53,447 nt of DNA, from assembly GCA_949319575.1 (NCBI GenBank), contig CASGHD010000074.1, forward strand, positions 1 to 53,447, given 5' to 3'. Positions 7,360 to 15,204 of this stretch are shown piece by piece (positions within the stretch are counted from its first letter, which is position 1; every line of letters starts with the position of its first letter). The translations under genes were made by a program, and so were the position numbers. Source of the DNA: an uncultured Anaerolineales bacterium. Lineage in GTDB: Bacteria; Chloroflexota; Anaerolineae; Anaerolineales; Villigracilaceae. The notes beneath the pieces are model-generated. The model had not been told where the DNA came from and ran no database searches. It saw only the letters and a program-made list of their open reading frames with translations.

Positions 7360-8409
7360 ATGCAAAAGATAGTTGCCGGTCTTTTTATTTCCGTATGCTT
7401 GCTGACATCCTGCGCCGCGCCGACGCCGCACGCGACGATCACTCCTCAGACTTCAGAAGTCTCCGAGACTTCCGAAGTCTTGACTCCAACCTCAACCCAA
7501 ACACCCGCCTCAACGCCGACCAACACCGTTACGCCTGAAAAGTGGAGCGGCGATTTGACCCAAGAGCAATACTGGCTCAACCCCGACGGCACAGTAAAGC
7601 CTGGCGAAGTGATCCCCGCGGGGTGCCTGCAGTCTGAGGGCAAGGATCATTGCATCCTCAACCCCGAGGCTTCGCCTGCGGTCTATGAGGGACTCTTGAA
7701 AATGATCTTTAATGTGACGGCGAGCTTTGGCGGCAACCCTGGGGGATACTGGGACAAGACAGGCGAGTGGGCAGAGAGAGAGGCGGATCTAGCGATAGCC
7801 GCGGACAAGTTTGTCCAGGCTTGTCGGGCGGGACAGACGTTTGATGATCTGACTAATCTGGTGCGATGGGGAGATAAACGAACGACCGATGGTAAGCTTG
7901 ATAGCAATACTGACTTGGTTTTTGCTGAATCTTTTGGTGCGGCAATAGATTGCCGCAATATCCAAGTAGTGATCTTGACGCCCGAGGAGATGCAGGCGGG
8001 GTGGGCGAAGGACGAACTGAAGGGATTTTGGTCAACGAATGGTGGGATGTGGTACGGCAAATTTGAGGCGGTCCCGATGGATGATGACAGTGGCAACTCG
8101 AGGATCCAGTTTGTGATCGGACGACTTGAATCCAAATCCAAAGATATGAGTTTCTTTAGGATAAAACCTGGAGAGACTCCAGAATCATTGTTTGCTAATC
8201 TAGGTATTTATACCCTGATCACGGCGATGAACCCCGAGAATGGAACTTTGTCGATAAGATCAGAAACGCATTCTGTCAAAAAGAAAACTATTTCGCTTTG
8301 GGGGCAAAGCGCGAATACTGACCCCAAGATAATAAAGACCAGGGGGGAGGAGGCGCTAACGGCTTACTTTGATGAGTATTGGAGCGGGGGACTAGTAGAG
8401 GGGGAGTAG
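7360..8409 (+). CDS. Secreted lipoprotein of unknown function
   Basis: The 349-residue product has a lipoprotein signal peptide with lipobox LTSC around residues 15-18, followed by a Thr/Pro/Ser-rich linker to about residue 60. A globular part follows with two early cysteines (AGCLQSEGKDHC) and no family I recognise. It is probably anchored outside the cell membrane. In the linker, bases 7448-7480 are a palindromic 33-bp element like the one in the thrS T-box leader, read in frame as QTSEVSETSEV. Confidence 0.75.
   Translation: MQKIVAGLFISVCLLTSCAAPTPHATITPQTSEVSETSEVLTPTSTQTPASTPTNTVTPEKWSGDLTQEQYWLNPDGTVKPGEVIPAGCLQSEGKDHCILNPEASPAVYEGLLKMIFNVTASFGGNPGGYWDKTGEWAEREADLAIAADKFVQACRAGQTFDDLTNLVRWGDKRTTDGKLDSNTDLVFAESFGAAIDCRNIQVVILTPEEMQAGWAKDELKGFWSTNGGMWYGKFEAVPMDDDSGNSRIQFVIGRLESKSKDMSFFRIKPGETPESLFANLGIYTLITAMNPENGTLSIRSETHSVKKKTISLWGQSANTDPKIIKTRGEEALTAYFDEYWSGGLVEGE
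7448..7480. repeat. 33-bp palindromic element within the lipoprotein gene
   Basis: Arms AGACTTCAGAAGTCT (7448-7462) and AGACTTCCGAAGTCT (7466-7480) flank CCG. The 15-3-15 layout equals that of the copy at 748-780. The length is a multiple of three, so the reading frame is kept. Confidence 0.75.
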
Positions 8410-8415
8410 AGGCAG

Positions 8416-8916
8416 TTGGAAAACGGCGCGCAATGTGTATATAGTGGAGGGGTGAGCAAAATCTTGGCGGTGTTGGGATTGTTGGGGGTAGCGGCGGGGC
8501 TGTGGTTGTACCTCTTTTCTACCCAAATACATTACCGCGCGGCAGACGAAGTGTTTGAACTCAAGATGGGAGCGGGCAAGTGGGTCTACTATAGTGGGCT
8601 GATGGCGGCTATGACTCGCGGCAGAGGCGGGGGCGAGGTCACGGTCGTCATCAAAAACGGGATCGAGAATACGGGCAAGTGCATCACGGTCGCGCGCGGG
8701 ACGGGACCCCTCTACTGCTTGCGCGTGGCGGGAGACGAGATCACGCTCCTTGTGGACCAGAGAGTATGGGACAAGGTGGGGCAGGACAAAGCCAGGCTGG
8801 GGGTGAACCTGCTCCTGGGGGAGTCGCTCTATAGCCGAGTGGGCGGGGATGAGGAGCGGTACTGGAGGCTATACAACAGGTGGCAGTCGCAGATGTGGAG
8901 AGTGGAGCAGAGATGA
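8416..8916 (+). CDS. Small membrane-anchored hypothetical protein
   Basis: About 154-166 residues with one N-terminal membrane segment (ILAVLGLLGVAAGLWLYLF) and a soluble remainder, probably outside the membrane. I recognise no family. The start is uncertain: TTG at 8416 has GGGGAG nine bases upstream, while GTG at 8452 has GGAGG too close. It follows the lipoprotein gene by six bases and overlaps the next gene by four, so the three form one unit. The coding strand here is unusually G-rich. Confidence 0.55.
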   Translation: MENGAQCVYSGGVSKILAVLGLLGVAAGLWLYLFSTQIHYRAADEVFELKMGAGKWVYYSGLMAAMTRGRGGGEVTVVIKNGIENTGKCITVARGTGPLYCLRVAGDEITLLVDQRVWDKVGQDKARLGVNLLLGESLYSRVGGDEERYWRLYNRWQSQMWRVEQR

Positions 8917-9185
8917 GATACCTACTCCTTGCCACCTTGGCGATCTTTTTGGCGCTCTCGCTCCCGTCAAGGGTGGCGGCGCAAACTTGTAGTGGGGCGA
9001 CATGGTGCGGGAAATATGATGAGCAAAGTGGGAGTTGCGACTGCGCGAACCAACTGCTGTCGCGCAATGACTGCCAGCCTGTGGCGGGGGCGTGCGGGGA
9101 ATACGATTGTGAGGATCAGGCTGGCGCGTGCTGGTGCAGTGCAACCTGCGGCTGGACTGGGGGCGGGGGAGGAGGGGGCGGGTAA
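8913..9185 (+). CDS. Small secreted cysteine-rich protein with polyglycine tail
   Basis: The 90-residue product has a clear signal peptide (MRYLLLATLAIFLALSLPSRVAA) and a mature part of about 67 residues with ten cysteines in closely spaced pairs (CSGATWC, CDC, CWC), ending in eight glycines. This suggests a disulfide-bonded exported mini-protein. I know no matching family. The ATG overlaps the preceding stop (ATGA), so it is coupled to the membrane protein upstream. The G-rich end might be low-complexity drift, but the cysteine spacing argues for a real product. Confidence 0.6.
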   Translation: MRYLLLATLAIFLALSLPSRVAAQTCSGATWCGKYDEQSGSCDCANQLLSRNDCQPVAGACGEYDCEDQAGACWCSATCGWTGGGGGGGG

Positions 9186-9282
9186 CCAACAGGTTCGATT
9201 CAAACAAATTATTCCGAATAACCATAATTGCCCGACAGCGTAGTGGCGACTTTTGCTCTCTTCAAAATTAATCGAGCAAAAA

Positions 9283-9355
9283 AATCTAACCACTGAGACA
9301 CGGAGACACAGAGAAAACCAATTGAACACTCCGCGACTCAGTGTCTCAGTGGTTC
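9283..9355. repeat. Inverted repeat, CTGAGACACGGAG family
   Basis: ACCACTGAGACACGGAGACA and CTCAGTGTCTCAGTGGTT face each other. Same family as 4031-4104. Confidence 0.75.
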
Positions 9356-9467
9356 AATACGGATTGCTTGGTTAAATTGTTAATCTGCAACAGTCGCTTT
9401 TTCGACGCAATACAAACGACTGAAGTCGTTACTACGGTCAACCAATTTATGTTAATTTGAATATTTC

Positions 9468-9621
9468 GTAACTACTCAGGCATGTCGTTGCGAGGAGGCT
9501 CTTGCTCGCCTGCCCCGATGTTTTTTCGGGGTCCCGACGAAGCAATCTCCCGGCGTTGGGGGACTGCTTCGGCAAAACCAAGAGCGCCTCGCAGTGACAT
9601 GTTCCCAGGCTGAGTAGTTAC
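9468..9621. repeat. Long palindromic element, copy 1
   Basis: A 154-bp element bounded by GTAACTACTCAGG and CCAGGCTGAGTAGTTAC. It contains GTCGTTGCGAGGAGGCTCTT, a CCCCGATGTTTTTTCGGGG hairpin and an inverted CTCGCAGTGACATG. Copies 2 and 3 are at 32942-33122 and 53308-53447. No open frame spans the copies; it looks like a non-autonomous palindromic element. Confidence 0.8.
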
Positions 9622-9740
9622 AATATTTCTTGATACAGGTGGTCTCAATACTGTCTCGGCTGGCGCCTCCACCTACTCGACCACCGAACTACCCCACTAT
9701 CAAACTAACTCAACTTTCTAACCTTCCAACCTTCAAACTT

Positions 9741-11540
9741 TTATACCCGTAATTTCCACAACGTAAACGGCTCGTCGAAACCTTTTACGTTATCCGTAAA
9801 GCGACTCAACACCTCGGGCTTGAGGTTTTGCGTGAGAAATTCCTGCACTTCGGGATCTTTGTAGATTTCCTCGGTGAAGATCAACTCGCCGCCTTGTGAA
9901 AAGTTCGGCAGGCGCGCGGCGATGTTCACCGTCGAGCCGAAATAATCCAAGCGATCATTTAAATTGACGACGATGCACGGACCTTTGTGCATCCCCGCTT
10001 TGAGCCACAACATCGGCTCACCGCGTTCCATGATTTTGACTTGCGCCTTCCACATCGCGCGCATCGCGGCAATCGGATGACGGAACGCTGCCATCACCGA
10101 ATCACCCATCGTCTTCACGATCGCGCCGCCCTCTGCGGCGATCTCATCTTCGAGCAATTGAAAATGTTCGCGCACGCGTCCGAACGCCGGCGCATCGCCG
10201 ATTCTGCGATACAGCCGCGTCGACTCGCGCAGGTCGGTGAACATCAACGTGATCGAGCCGACGGAAATTTCCTCGCCGGGTCGAATCACTTCGGTGGCGA
10301 ACAAATCGCGGAACACTTGCAGCGCGGTCACGTCTGCGGCGGTGGCGGCTTGGTCGCCCCATGAGGTGCGCTCAAGTTGAAAGGTAGAGTCGGCGTCGGT
10401 GGCGTTGATCAGGTTGAGGGTCGGAAGAAGCGAGACGCGTTGTTCTTCGGGGGGCCATCCGTATTGAGTCACGCGCAAGTCCGCTTTCGATGCCCCATCC
10501 GCATCCGCAAAGATAGAAACAGAACCGCTCGCGTTTGAAGCGCGCATGGTGAAACGACCCGGCTCGAGTTGCACGTCCACCGGCAGAGAACGCAGAGGCG
10601 ACAAACTTTGCGACATGACCACATGCGGCTGCAATTGCGGGCTTCCCACGCAAAACGCGGCGGCGTAATCAATGGCTCGCACGGAGGCGTTGGGTCGGAA
10701 GACCACTTCGATGTTGTGATCGAAGTTTGCGCGGAAATCAATCTGGCAGGTGTTGCAATGCGAATCGCCATGCACGTCGGCGAGATTGCTATGACCCTCG
10801 GTGATGCCGCGGCAGGATGGGCAAAGCAGATCCCAAGACATATCCACGATGCCCGCGCGCGTGGCGCGTAAAAACATTTCGAGTACGGCGCGGCGATTCG
10901 TTTTCCACGCGTCGGCGAGCGCGTACGGGCGAATGCGCTGGATGGACAACTCGTCGGCATGATCGAGAAAATCTTCGAGACGATTCACCAATTCGGGATT
11001 CGTCCCCTGCTTCATCACCGCTTCACTCTGACTTTTGAATCTGGCTCGCCCACCCGAGCTTAACGCGCGCCGACGCGGCATCTCGTTGACAGATTCTCCG
11101 CGCTGGATGATCGCGTCGTATTTGCGGAAGGCGCGCTCGAATCGATTCTTTGCAATGACGCCGATCCCAAACGGGATCCCAAGTTGGGCGAGGAGGTTGC
11201 CCGTGACAAAAATGGATTGATATGAAATACGCGTCCCGCCTTCGGGTAACGGATCGAACCGCGCGTTGACGCGCATTTCATCCAGCGGACCTTTGCGGTA
11301 ACGACGCGCGATGCCGAACGAGTACGGGTACGTCCACTCGAACGGCTCTTCCTCCCACTCGATGCGAAGGATGGGGAGTTTCATGCGAGCCAACTTCGTC
11401 CCTTTGACGTTGGTCAGCAATTCCACCTCCGGCTGACCCGTGTCGCGGTTGAAGCGGTTCGTGTCCGCCGCCAACGACCAGATCGCTTCGGGGGAGGACT
11501 TGATGTCCCATTGCCAGTTGAAGGTGAATTCTTTTGCCAT
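9741..11540 (-). CDS. Class III adenylate/guanylate cyclase with SRPBCC head
   Basis: Predicted to make a cyclic nucleotide from ATP or GTP. The 599-residue protein starts with an SRPBCC-like ligand-binding domain (about 1-150: FNWQWDIKSSPEAIWSLAADTNRFN). A middle region with two CxxC pairs (CPSCRG, CNTCQ; possible zinc site), like DUF5939, follows at about 190-390. The C-terminal cyclase domain (about 420-599) has the metal-binding VGSITLMFTDLRESTRLYRR and the GDSVMAAF motif. It has no membrane segment, so the SRPBCC part probably senses a hydrophobic small molecule in the cytoplasm. The only reverse-strand gene here, divergent from the gene at 11703. ATP or GTP preference cannot be decided by eye. 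Confidence 0.88.
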   Translation of the reverse strand: MAKEFTFNWQWDIKSSPEAIWSLAADTNRFNRDTGQPEVELLTNVKGTKLARMKLPILRIEWEEEPFEWTYPYSFGIARRYRKGPLDEMRVNARFDPLPEGGTRISYQSIFVTGNLLAQLGIPFGIGVIAKNRFERAFRKYDAIIQRGESVNEMPRRRALSSGGRARFKSQSEAVMKQGTNPELVNRLEDFLDHADELSIQRIRPYALADAWKTNRRAVLEMFLRATRAGIVDMSWDLLCPSCRGITEGHSNLADVHGDSHCNTCQIDFRANFDHNIEVVFRPNASVRAIDYAAAFCVGSPQLQPHVVMSQSLSPLRSLPVDVQLEPGRFTMRASNASGSVSIFADADGASKADLRVTQYGWPPEEQRVSLLPTLNLINATDADSTFQLERTSWGDQAATAADVTALQVFRDLFATEVIRPGEEISVGSITLMFTDLRESTRLYRRIGDAPAFGRVREHFQLLEDEIAAEGGAIVKTMGDSVMAAFRHPIAAMRAMWKAQVKIMERGEPMLWLKAGMHKGPCIVVNLNDRLDYFGSTVNIAARLPNFSQGGELIFTEEIYKDPEVQEFLTQNLKPEVLSRFTDNVKGFDEPFTLWKLRV

Positions 11541-11702
11541 GTGAGGTAGATGTGAGAAGTTGGGGTGATTTTACCTAGAAATGATTGCGAGAGGGTTAAG
11601 AAAGCGTTTCATTTCCACTTGGGAATTTGCTTGACAGTGTATCCCGATGAAAATACAATGCTTGAAATTAGCGGTTCGGTTTTTACGAAGTCAGGAGGAG
11701 AG

Positions 11703-12323
11703 ATGAGCAAAGGGAAAAAGAAAAGTGGATTAAGCCCTCAAGTATGGGTAGCCATCATTACCACATTAGGGGTGATTATCGTCGCGTTGTTTGCATTCCC
11801 GCCATTTCAAAGATTATTTGATCCAACACCGTCGCCGACAGCTGTATCTGCAAACACTCCGTTCCCAACGGTTGCATTCACGCTTCAGCCAAACTCACAG
11901 ACGCCAAGCCCTACTTTTACTGAAACTCTCCTTCCCACTGCAACCTTAACTTCAACGGAAACATTCACTCCCATTCCACCCTCTGCCACTCTCATACCAA
12001 CAACAGGTTCGCCAACGGGGATGCAAGTCAAAATTACAGCCAACATAACAAATGGACGCGCTCCGCTCAACGTTACGCTCAGCGCCAAAGACTCATTCGT
12101 CCGCGCTCCTGATGGAACTATCTTCGAGTGCAGAAAAAGTGGATGCCGTTACGTTTGGTATGTCTATCTCAACGGCGAACAATTCATCGAGCCGCAAGAG
12201 ACCAACGGAACGTTCGAACTGAAACTGGGAAAGCGCGGCAATTATTTCGTCAGCGTATACGTCTGCCACGGAGCCGACGCTCCGACTTGCGGCAGTGGGG
12301 GAACTGTCATCATCGTCGAATAG
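11703..12323 (+). CDS. Membrane-anchored protein with Thr/Pro stalk and PKD-like domain
   Basis: The 206-residue product begins with a basic stretch (MSKGKKKSG) and one membrane segment (VWVAIITTLGVIIVALFAF). A Thr/Pro/Ser-rich stalk of about 80 residues follows, then an Ig/PKD-like beta domain (KITANITNGRAPLNVTLSAKD) with four cysteines. It is probably displayed outside the membrane; the ligand is unknown. AGGAGG at 11693-11698 supports this ATG rather than the upstream in-frame codon at 11565. Confidence 0.7.
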   Translation: MSKGKKKSGLSPQVWVAIITTLGVIIVALFAFPPFQRLFDPTPSPTAVSANTPFPTVAFTLQPNSQTPSPTFTETLLPTATLTSTETFTPIPPSATLIPTTGSPTGMQVKITANITNGRAPLNVTLSAKDSFVRAPDGTIFECRKSGCRYVWYVYLNGEQFIEPQETNGTFELKLGKRGNYFVSVYVCHGADAPTCGSGGTVIIVE

Positions 12324-12425
12324 TTGAAATTTGCCAGCGAGCGCATTCCAGCTTTTCGAATCGATCTGTCCAGATCATATATCCTTGCATTTTGCGGCAG
12401 AGGCGCTCCTCATGCCCGTTTTAAG

Positions 12426-12453
12426 TTGACAAATCCCAAGAATCCATTATACT
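12426..12453 (+). promoter_or_regulatory. Promoter 1 of the catabolic regulon
   Basis: TTGACA (12426-12431) and TATACT (12448-12453) are 16 bases apart. Hexamers, spacing, the following operator and the downstream ribosome binding site are all repeated at 33144-33241 before the ring-reductase genes. Confidence 0.85.
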
Positions 12454-12457
12454 GAAT

Positions 12458-12498
12458 ATATCTCACTTATTTTACGGTATGATATAAAAGTGAGATAT
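12458..12498. promoter_or_regulatory. Inverted-repeat operator 1
   Basis: ATATCTCACTT (12458-12468) and AAGTGAGATAT (12488-12498) are a perfect 11-bp inverted repeat with a 19-base spacer, starting four bases after the -10 box. The same arms and total length (41 bp) occur at 33176-33216. The position over the transcription start suggests repression. The only conventional regulator gene in the cluster is the PaaX homologue at 37762, so it is the first candidate. Confidence 0.75.
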
Positions 12499-12539
12499 GT
12501 TTTGAAACGATGAAATCCAGTCGTTTCTGGAGGTTCTGC

Positions 12540-12806
12540 GTGGATGCATGTCTGTTTTGTACGCGGCAGGATCGGTTATTGATTGATGTAATCGCCAAAC
12601 GCTGGGAGGCGGCGCAGGATGCCAGTCTCTCAACAATATCGTGTTGGCTCAAAGTGGCGGGTGTCTTTTTAGATCAAGCATTGTTTTCCTGGTCGTCTAT
12701 CCAAAATTTGTTTTCACAATCACCTTGCGATACCCCCTGTCAAGGGGTTTTTATTTTGCTTGCAAAACGAGCGTTGGCACTGCGTATAGCAAGCGACTGC
12801 AAATAA
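12540..12806 (+). CDS. Possible 88-residue leader ORF
   Basis: GTG at 12540 sits six bases after GGAGG (12529-12533), exactly the spacing of the bcrC-like start at 33239 in the duplicated module. The frame stays open for 88 codons, has a CxxC near its start and three Trp residues, and matches no family I know. It runs through a terminator-like hairpin (12732-12757), which argues against an ordinary gene. It may be a leader peptide or what remained when the promoter module was copied here. Confidence 0.3.
   Translation: MDACLFCTRQDRLLIDVIAKRWEAAQDASLSTISCWLKVAGVFLDQALFSWSSIQNLFSQSPCDTPCQGVFILLAKRALALRIASDCK
12732..12757 (+). terminator. Terminator-like hairpin upstream of trpB2
   Basis: CCCCT (12734-12738) and AGGGG (12743-12747) with a four-base loop, followed by TTTTTATTTT. 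It lies roughly 290 bases after the predicted transcription start and 140 bases before trpB2, so it would either end a short leader RNA or act as an attenuator. Confidence 0.55.
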
Positions 12807-12900
12807 CGTTTTGAAAATAGACAGGAGAAGCGTTATGGATGAACAATAAATCAGAAAATCTTCTTCCAATAATTCAAATCAAACAAAGCGAGGAGCACCC

Positions 12901-14283
12901 ATGAGCGATCAATATAAGTACGTACTCACCGAAGCCGATATGCCAAAGGCTTGGTACAACATCAATCCGGACATGCCGGTGGACCCGGCCAAGACCGCCT
13001 GGAACGCGGTACTACACCCCGGTACCAAGGAGCCGGTGACACCCGACTTCCTGGCGGTTTTATTCCCCATGAAATTCATCATGGAGGCGGTCAGCATGGA
13101 TCGCTGGATCGAGATCCCCGAACCGGTCCGCGACATATACAAACTGTGGCGCCCGTCGCCTCTCTATCGCGCCCACCGACTCGAGAAGGCGTTGGATACG
13201 CCCGCGCACATCTACTATAAATATGAAGGGGTATCCCCCGTTGGCTCGCATAAGCCCAACACGGCTATTGCCCAGGCATTTTACGCAAAAGAAGAGGGTG
13301 TCAAAGGTTTCACCACAGAAACCGGCGCGGGGCAGTGGGGCTCGGCAATGTCGATGGCGTGCAACTTCTTCGACCTGGAATGCCATGTCTACATGGTGAA
13401 GGTTTCCTACAACCAGAAACCGTATCGCCGCATCATCATGGAGAATTTCGGCGCGACGGTCACTCCCAGCCCTTCGAACAAGACCCAATACGGGCAAAAA
13501 GTGCTGGCGGAGGATCCCAACAGCCCCGGCTCGCTCGGCATTGCCATTTCAGAGGCGGTGGAGGCGGCGGTGACATCCAACGGCAAATATAAATATTCAC
13601 TGGGTTCTGTCCTTGGACCTGTGCTCATGCATCAGACCGTTATCGGGTTGGAAGCCATCAAGCAGTTCGATATGGCTGGCGAGTACCCGGACACGGTTAT
13701 CGCCTGTGTCGGCGGCGGGAGCAACTTTGCCGGCTTCACCTTCCCGTTCCTTCACAAGAACCTGACCGAAGGCGCAAAGACGCGCGTGGTTGCGGTTGAG
13801 CCAGCCGCCTGCCCAACGCTCACCAAGGGCAAATACGCGTTCGATTACGGCGATACCGCGCAGATGGCGCCCATCGTCAAGATGCACACGCTCGGCCACA
13901 ACTTTGTGCCGGAAGGCATTCACGCGGGCGGACTGCGCTATCACGGCATGGCGCCGCACGTCTCCGCGCTGGTAGACAGCGGTCACGTCGAAGCGGTCGC
14001 CATCGATCAGTTGGATACGTTCGAGGGCGCGTCCATTTTTGCGAAGGCGGAGGGAATCGTCCCGGCGCCCGAGTCGTCTCATGCTATTCGCGCCGCGATC
14101 AACGAGGCGTTGAAATGCAAAGAGGAAGGTACGAAGAAAGTGATCGCCTTCAACCTTTCAGGACACGGTATTTTCGACCTGGCGTCTTACGATGAATACA
14201 TGAAAGGCAACCTCCAGCGTTTTGAATATCCCGCTGAAAAGATCGAAGCGTCCATGAAGGACCTACCGGAGGTCGCTCTCTAA
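12901..14283 (+). CDS. trpB: TrpB2-type tryptophan synthase beta chain
   Basis: PLP enzyme that condenses indole with serine (or O-phosphoserine) to tryptophan. The 460 residues have the TrpB2-type N-terminal extension (AWYNINPDMPVDP...HPGTKEPVTP), the PLP lysine motif GSHKPNTA, the catalytic ETGAGQWG loop and the phosphate-binding GGGSNFAGF. TrpB2 proteins work without TrpA, and none is present here. Published work on archaeal-type TrpB2 found O-phosphoserine dependence. Here it heads a catabolic gene series and precedes a ParB/Srx-fold protein, a fold that includes free-serine kinases. This suggests indole capture into tryptophan before degradation, rather than biosynthesis; that role is inference. 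Confidence 0.92.
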   Translation: MSDQYKYVLTEADMPKAWYNINPDMPVDPAKTAWNAVLHPGTKEPVTPDFLAVLFPMKFIMEAVSMDRWIEIPEPVRDIYKLWRPSPLYRAHRLEKALDTPAHIYYKYEGVSPVGSHKPNTAIAQAFYAKEEGVKGFTTETGAGQWGSAMSMACNFFDLECHVYMVKVSYNQKPYRRIIMENFGATVTPSPSNKTQYGQKVLAEDPNSPGSLGIAISEAVEAAVTSNGKYKYSLGSVLGPVLMHQTVIGLEAIKQFDMAGEYPDTVIACVGGGSNFAGFTFPFLHKNLTEGAKTRVVAVEPAACPTLTKGKYAFDYGDTAQMAPIVKMHTLGHNFVPEGIHAGGLRYHGMAPHVSALVDSGHVEAVAIDQLDTFEGASIFAKAEGIVPAPESSHAIRAAINEALKCKEEGTKKVIAFNLSGHGIFDLASYDEYMKGNLQRFEYPAEKIEASMKDLPEVAL

Positions 14284-14298
14284 CGAGCGGAATCTCTT

Positions 14299-14334
14299 AT
14301 TCATTCCTCCAACTGTATCGTTGGAGGAATGAAT
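14299..14334 (+). promoter_or_regulatory. Hairpin covering the start of the ParB-like gene
   Basis: ATTCATTCCTCCAA (14299-14312) and TTGGAGGAATGAAT (14321-14334) form a perfect 14-bp stem with an 8-base loop. The right arm holds GGAGG and the ATG at 14329. No T-run follows, so it is a poor terminator and a good candidate for translational control. Confidence 0.65.
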
Positions 14335-15204
14335 ATTTCGGAAACATACACAGTAGATGACTGGCATGTTATGCGTACCCTCGAACCGTCTGAAATCCGC
14401 TTGCGTTTTGTGGCTCTTGAGAAATTGTTACTGCACGAGGAAGACGATCCCTACCGCGTGCAACGGATCGTCGATTCCATCACGCGGGATGGTCTCCTGC
14501 GCAATCCGCCTATTGTCGCGGAATACCAGTCGAAATACATCGTGCTGGATGGGGCGACTCGCGTTACAGCGTTGAGGGCTATGGGCTTCCGCGACGCCAT
14601 GGTCCAGATCGTGGAGTATGACAAAGAAACCGTGGACCTCAGCGTTTGGAACCACATCATCGTTGGTTTGTCTCCGGATCATCTGCTTGCGGACCTTGCG
14701 GATATCGATGAGTTTACAATTCAACCGATCGAGGAGACAACTGCCATCCAGCGGTTGAACGCGCGGGATATTGAAGCCTGCATCATCATGCGCAACGGCT
14801 CACAGTTCGCGGTGCTTTGCGAGGGCGATATCTGCGATAAGGCGGATCTGCTCTGCCAGCTGGTTTCGGTCTATCGAGGAAAAGCGGAAGTTCATCGCGC
14901 GGCGGCGATCAACATGCCGCTCTTGATCGGTGAATATCCCAACCTTTCGGCGGTCATTGCGTTCCCCGCGTACGCGCCGTCGGATGTGGTGGAGATCGCC
15001 CTCAATGGGAGCAAAATTCCCATGGGGGTGACCCGGCATCTCATCCCGGGGCGAGCGTTGGGGTTGAATATCCCCATTGAGAAGTTCGACGATTCGTCTT
15101 CCCTCGAAGAAAAGAATGCCTGGTTGGATGAAAGCATCCGCCAGAGATTGAAGATGAACAAAATTCGGTTGTATCAGGAACCGGTATTTGTATTCGATGA
15201 GTGA
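14329..15204 (+). CDS. ParB/Srx-fold protein, possible serine kinase
   Basis: The 291-residue product has a ParB N-terminal-like fold: IVDSITRDGLLRNPPIVAEY followed by the nucleotide-site motif YIVLDGATRVTALRAMGF. Two families with this fold, archaeal SerK and staphylococcal SbnI, phosphorylate free serine to O-phosphoserine. The gene lies 45 bases after trpB2, whose relatives use O-phosphoserine, so a serine-kinase role fits, though a DNA-binding regulator is not excluded. No helix-turn-helix is obvious in the C-terminal 170 residues. The start codon ATG 14329 lies in a hairpin only one base after GGAGG; M15 (14371) is an alternative start. Confidence 0.6.
   Translation: MNISETYTVDDWHVMRTLEPSEIRLRFVALEKLLLHEEDDPYRVQRIVDSITRDGLLRNPPIVAEYQSKYIVLDGATRVTALRAMGFRDAMVQIVEYDKETVDLSVWNHIIVGLSPDHLLADLADIDEFTIQPIEETTAIQRLNARDIEACIIMRNGSQFAVLCEGDICDKADLLCQLVSVYRGKAEVHRAAAINMPLLIGEYPNLSAVIAFPAYAPSDVVEIALNGSKIPMGVTRHLIPGRALGLNIPIEKFDDSSSLEEKNAWLDESIRQRLKMNKIRLYQEPVFVFDE

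Larger units (their letters stand above)
9186..9740. other. 555-base gap filled by repeats
   Basis: No gene is visible. It contains the CTGAGACACGGAG inverted repeat (9283-9355), the long palindromic element (9468-9621) and a fragment of the GGTCGAGTAG family (about 9640-9690). It separates a forward gene run from a reverse-strand gene, whose 3' end lies at 9741. Confidence 0.7.
12324..12900. other. 577-base leader region before the catabolic cluster
   Basis: Holds the promoter, operator, a possible leader ORF and a terminator-like hairpin described separately, followed by about 140 bases before the trpB2 start in which I see only its ribosome binding site (GCGAGGAG). Confidence 0.6.

Noticed and set aside
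12540-12806. Confident call of an 88-residue gene
   Set aside because: The ribosome site is good, but the frame runs through a terminator-like hairpin and matches nothing; kept only as a possible leader ORF.
14299-14334. Rho-independent terminator after trpB2
   Set aside because: The stem is strong but no T-run follows, and the right arm contains the next gene's start.
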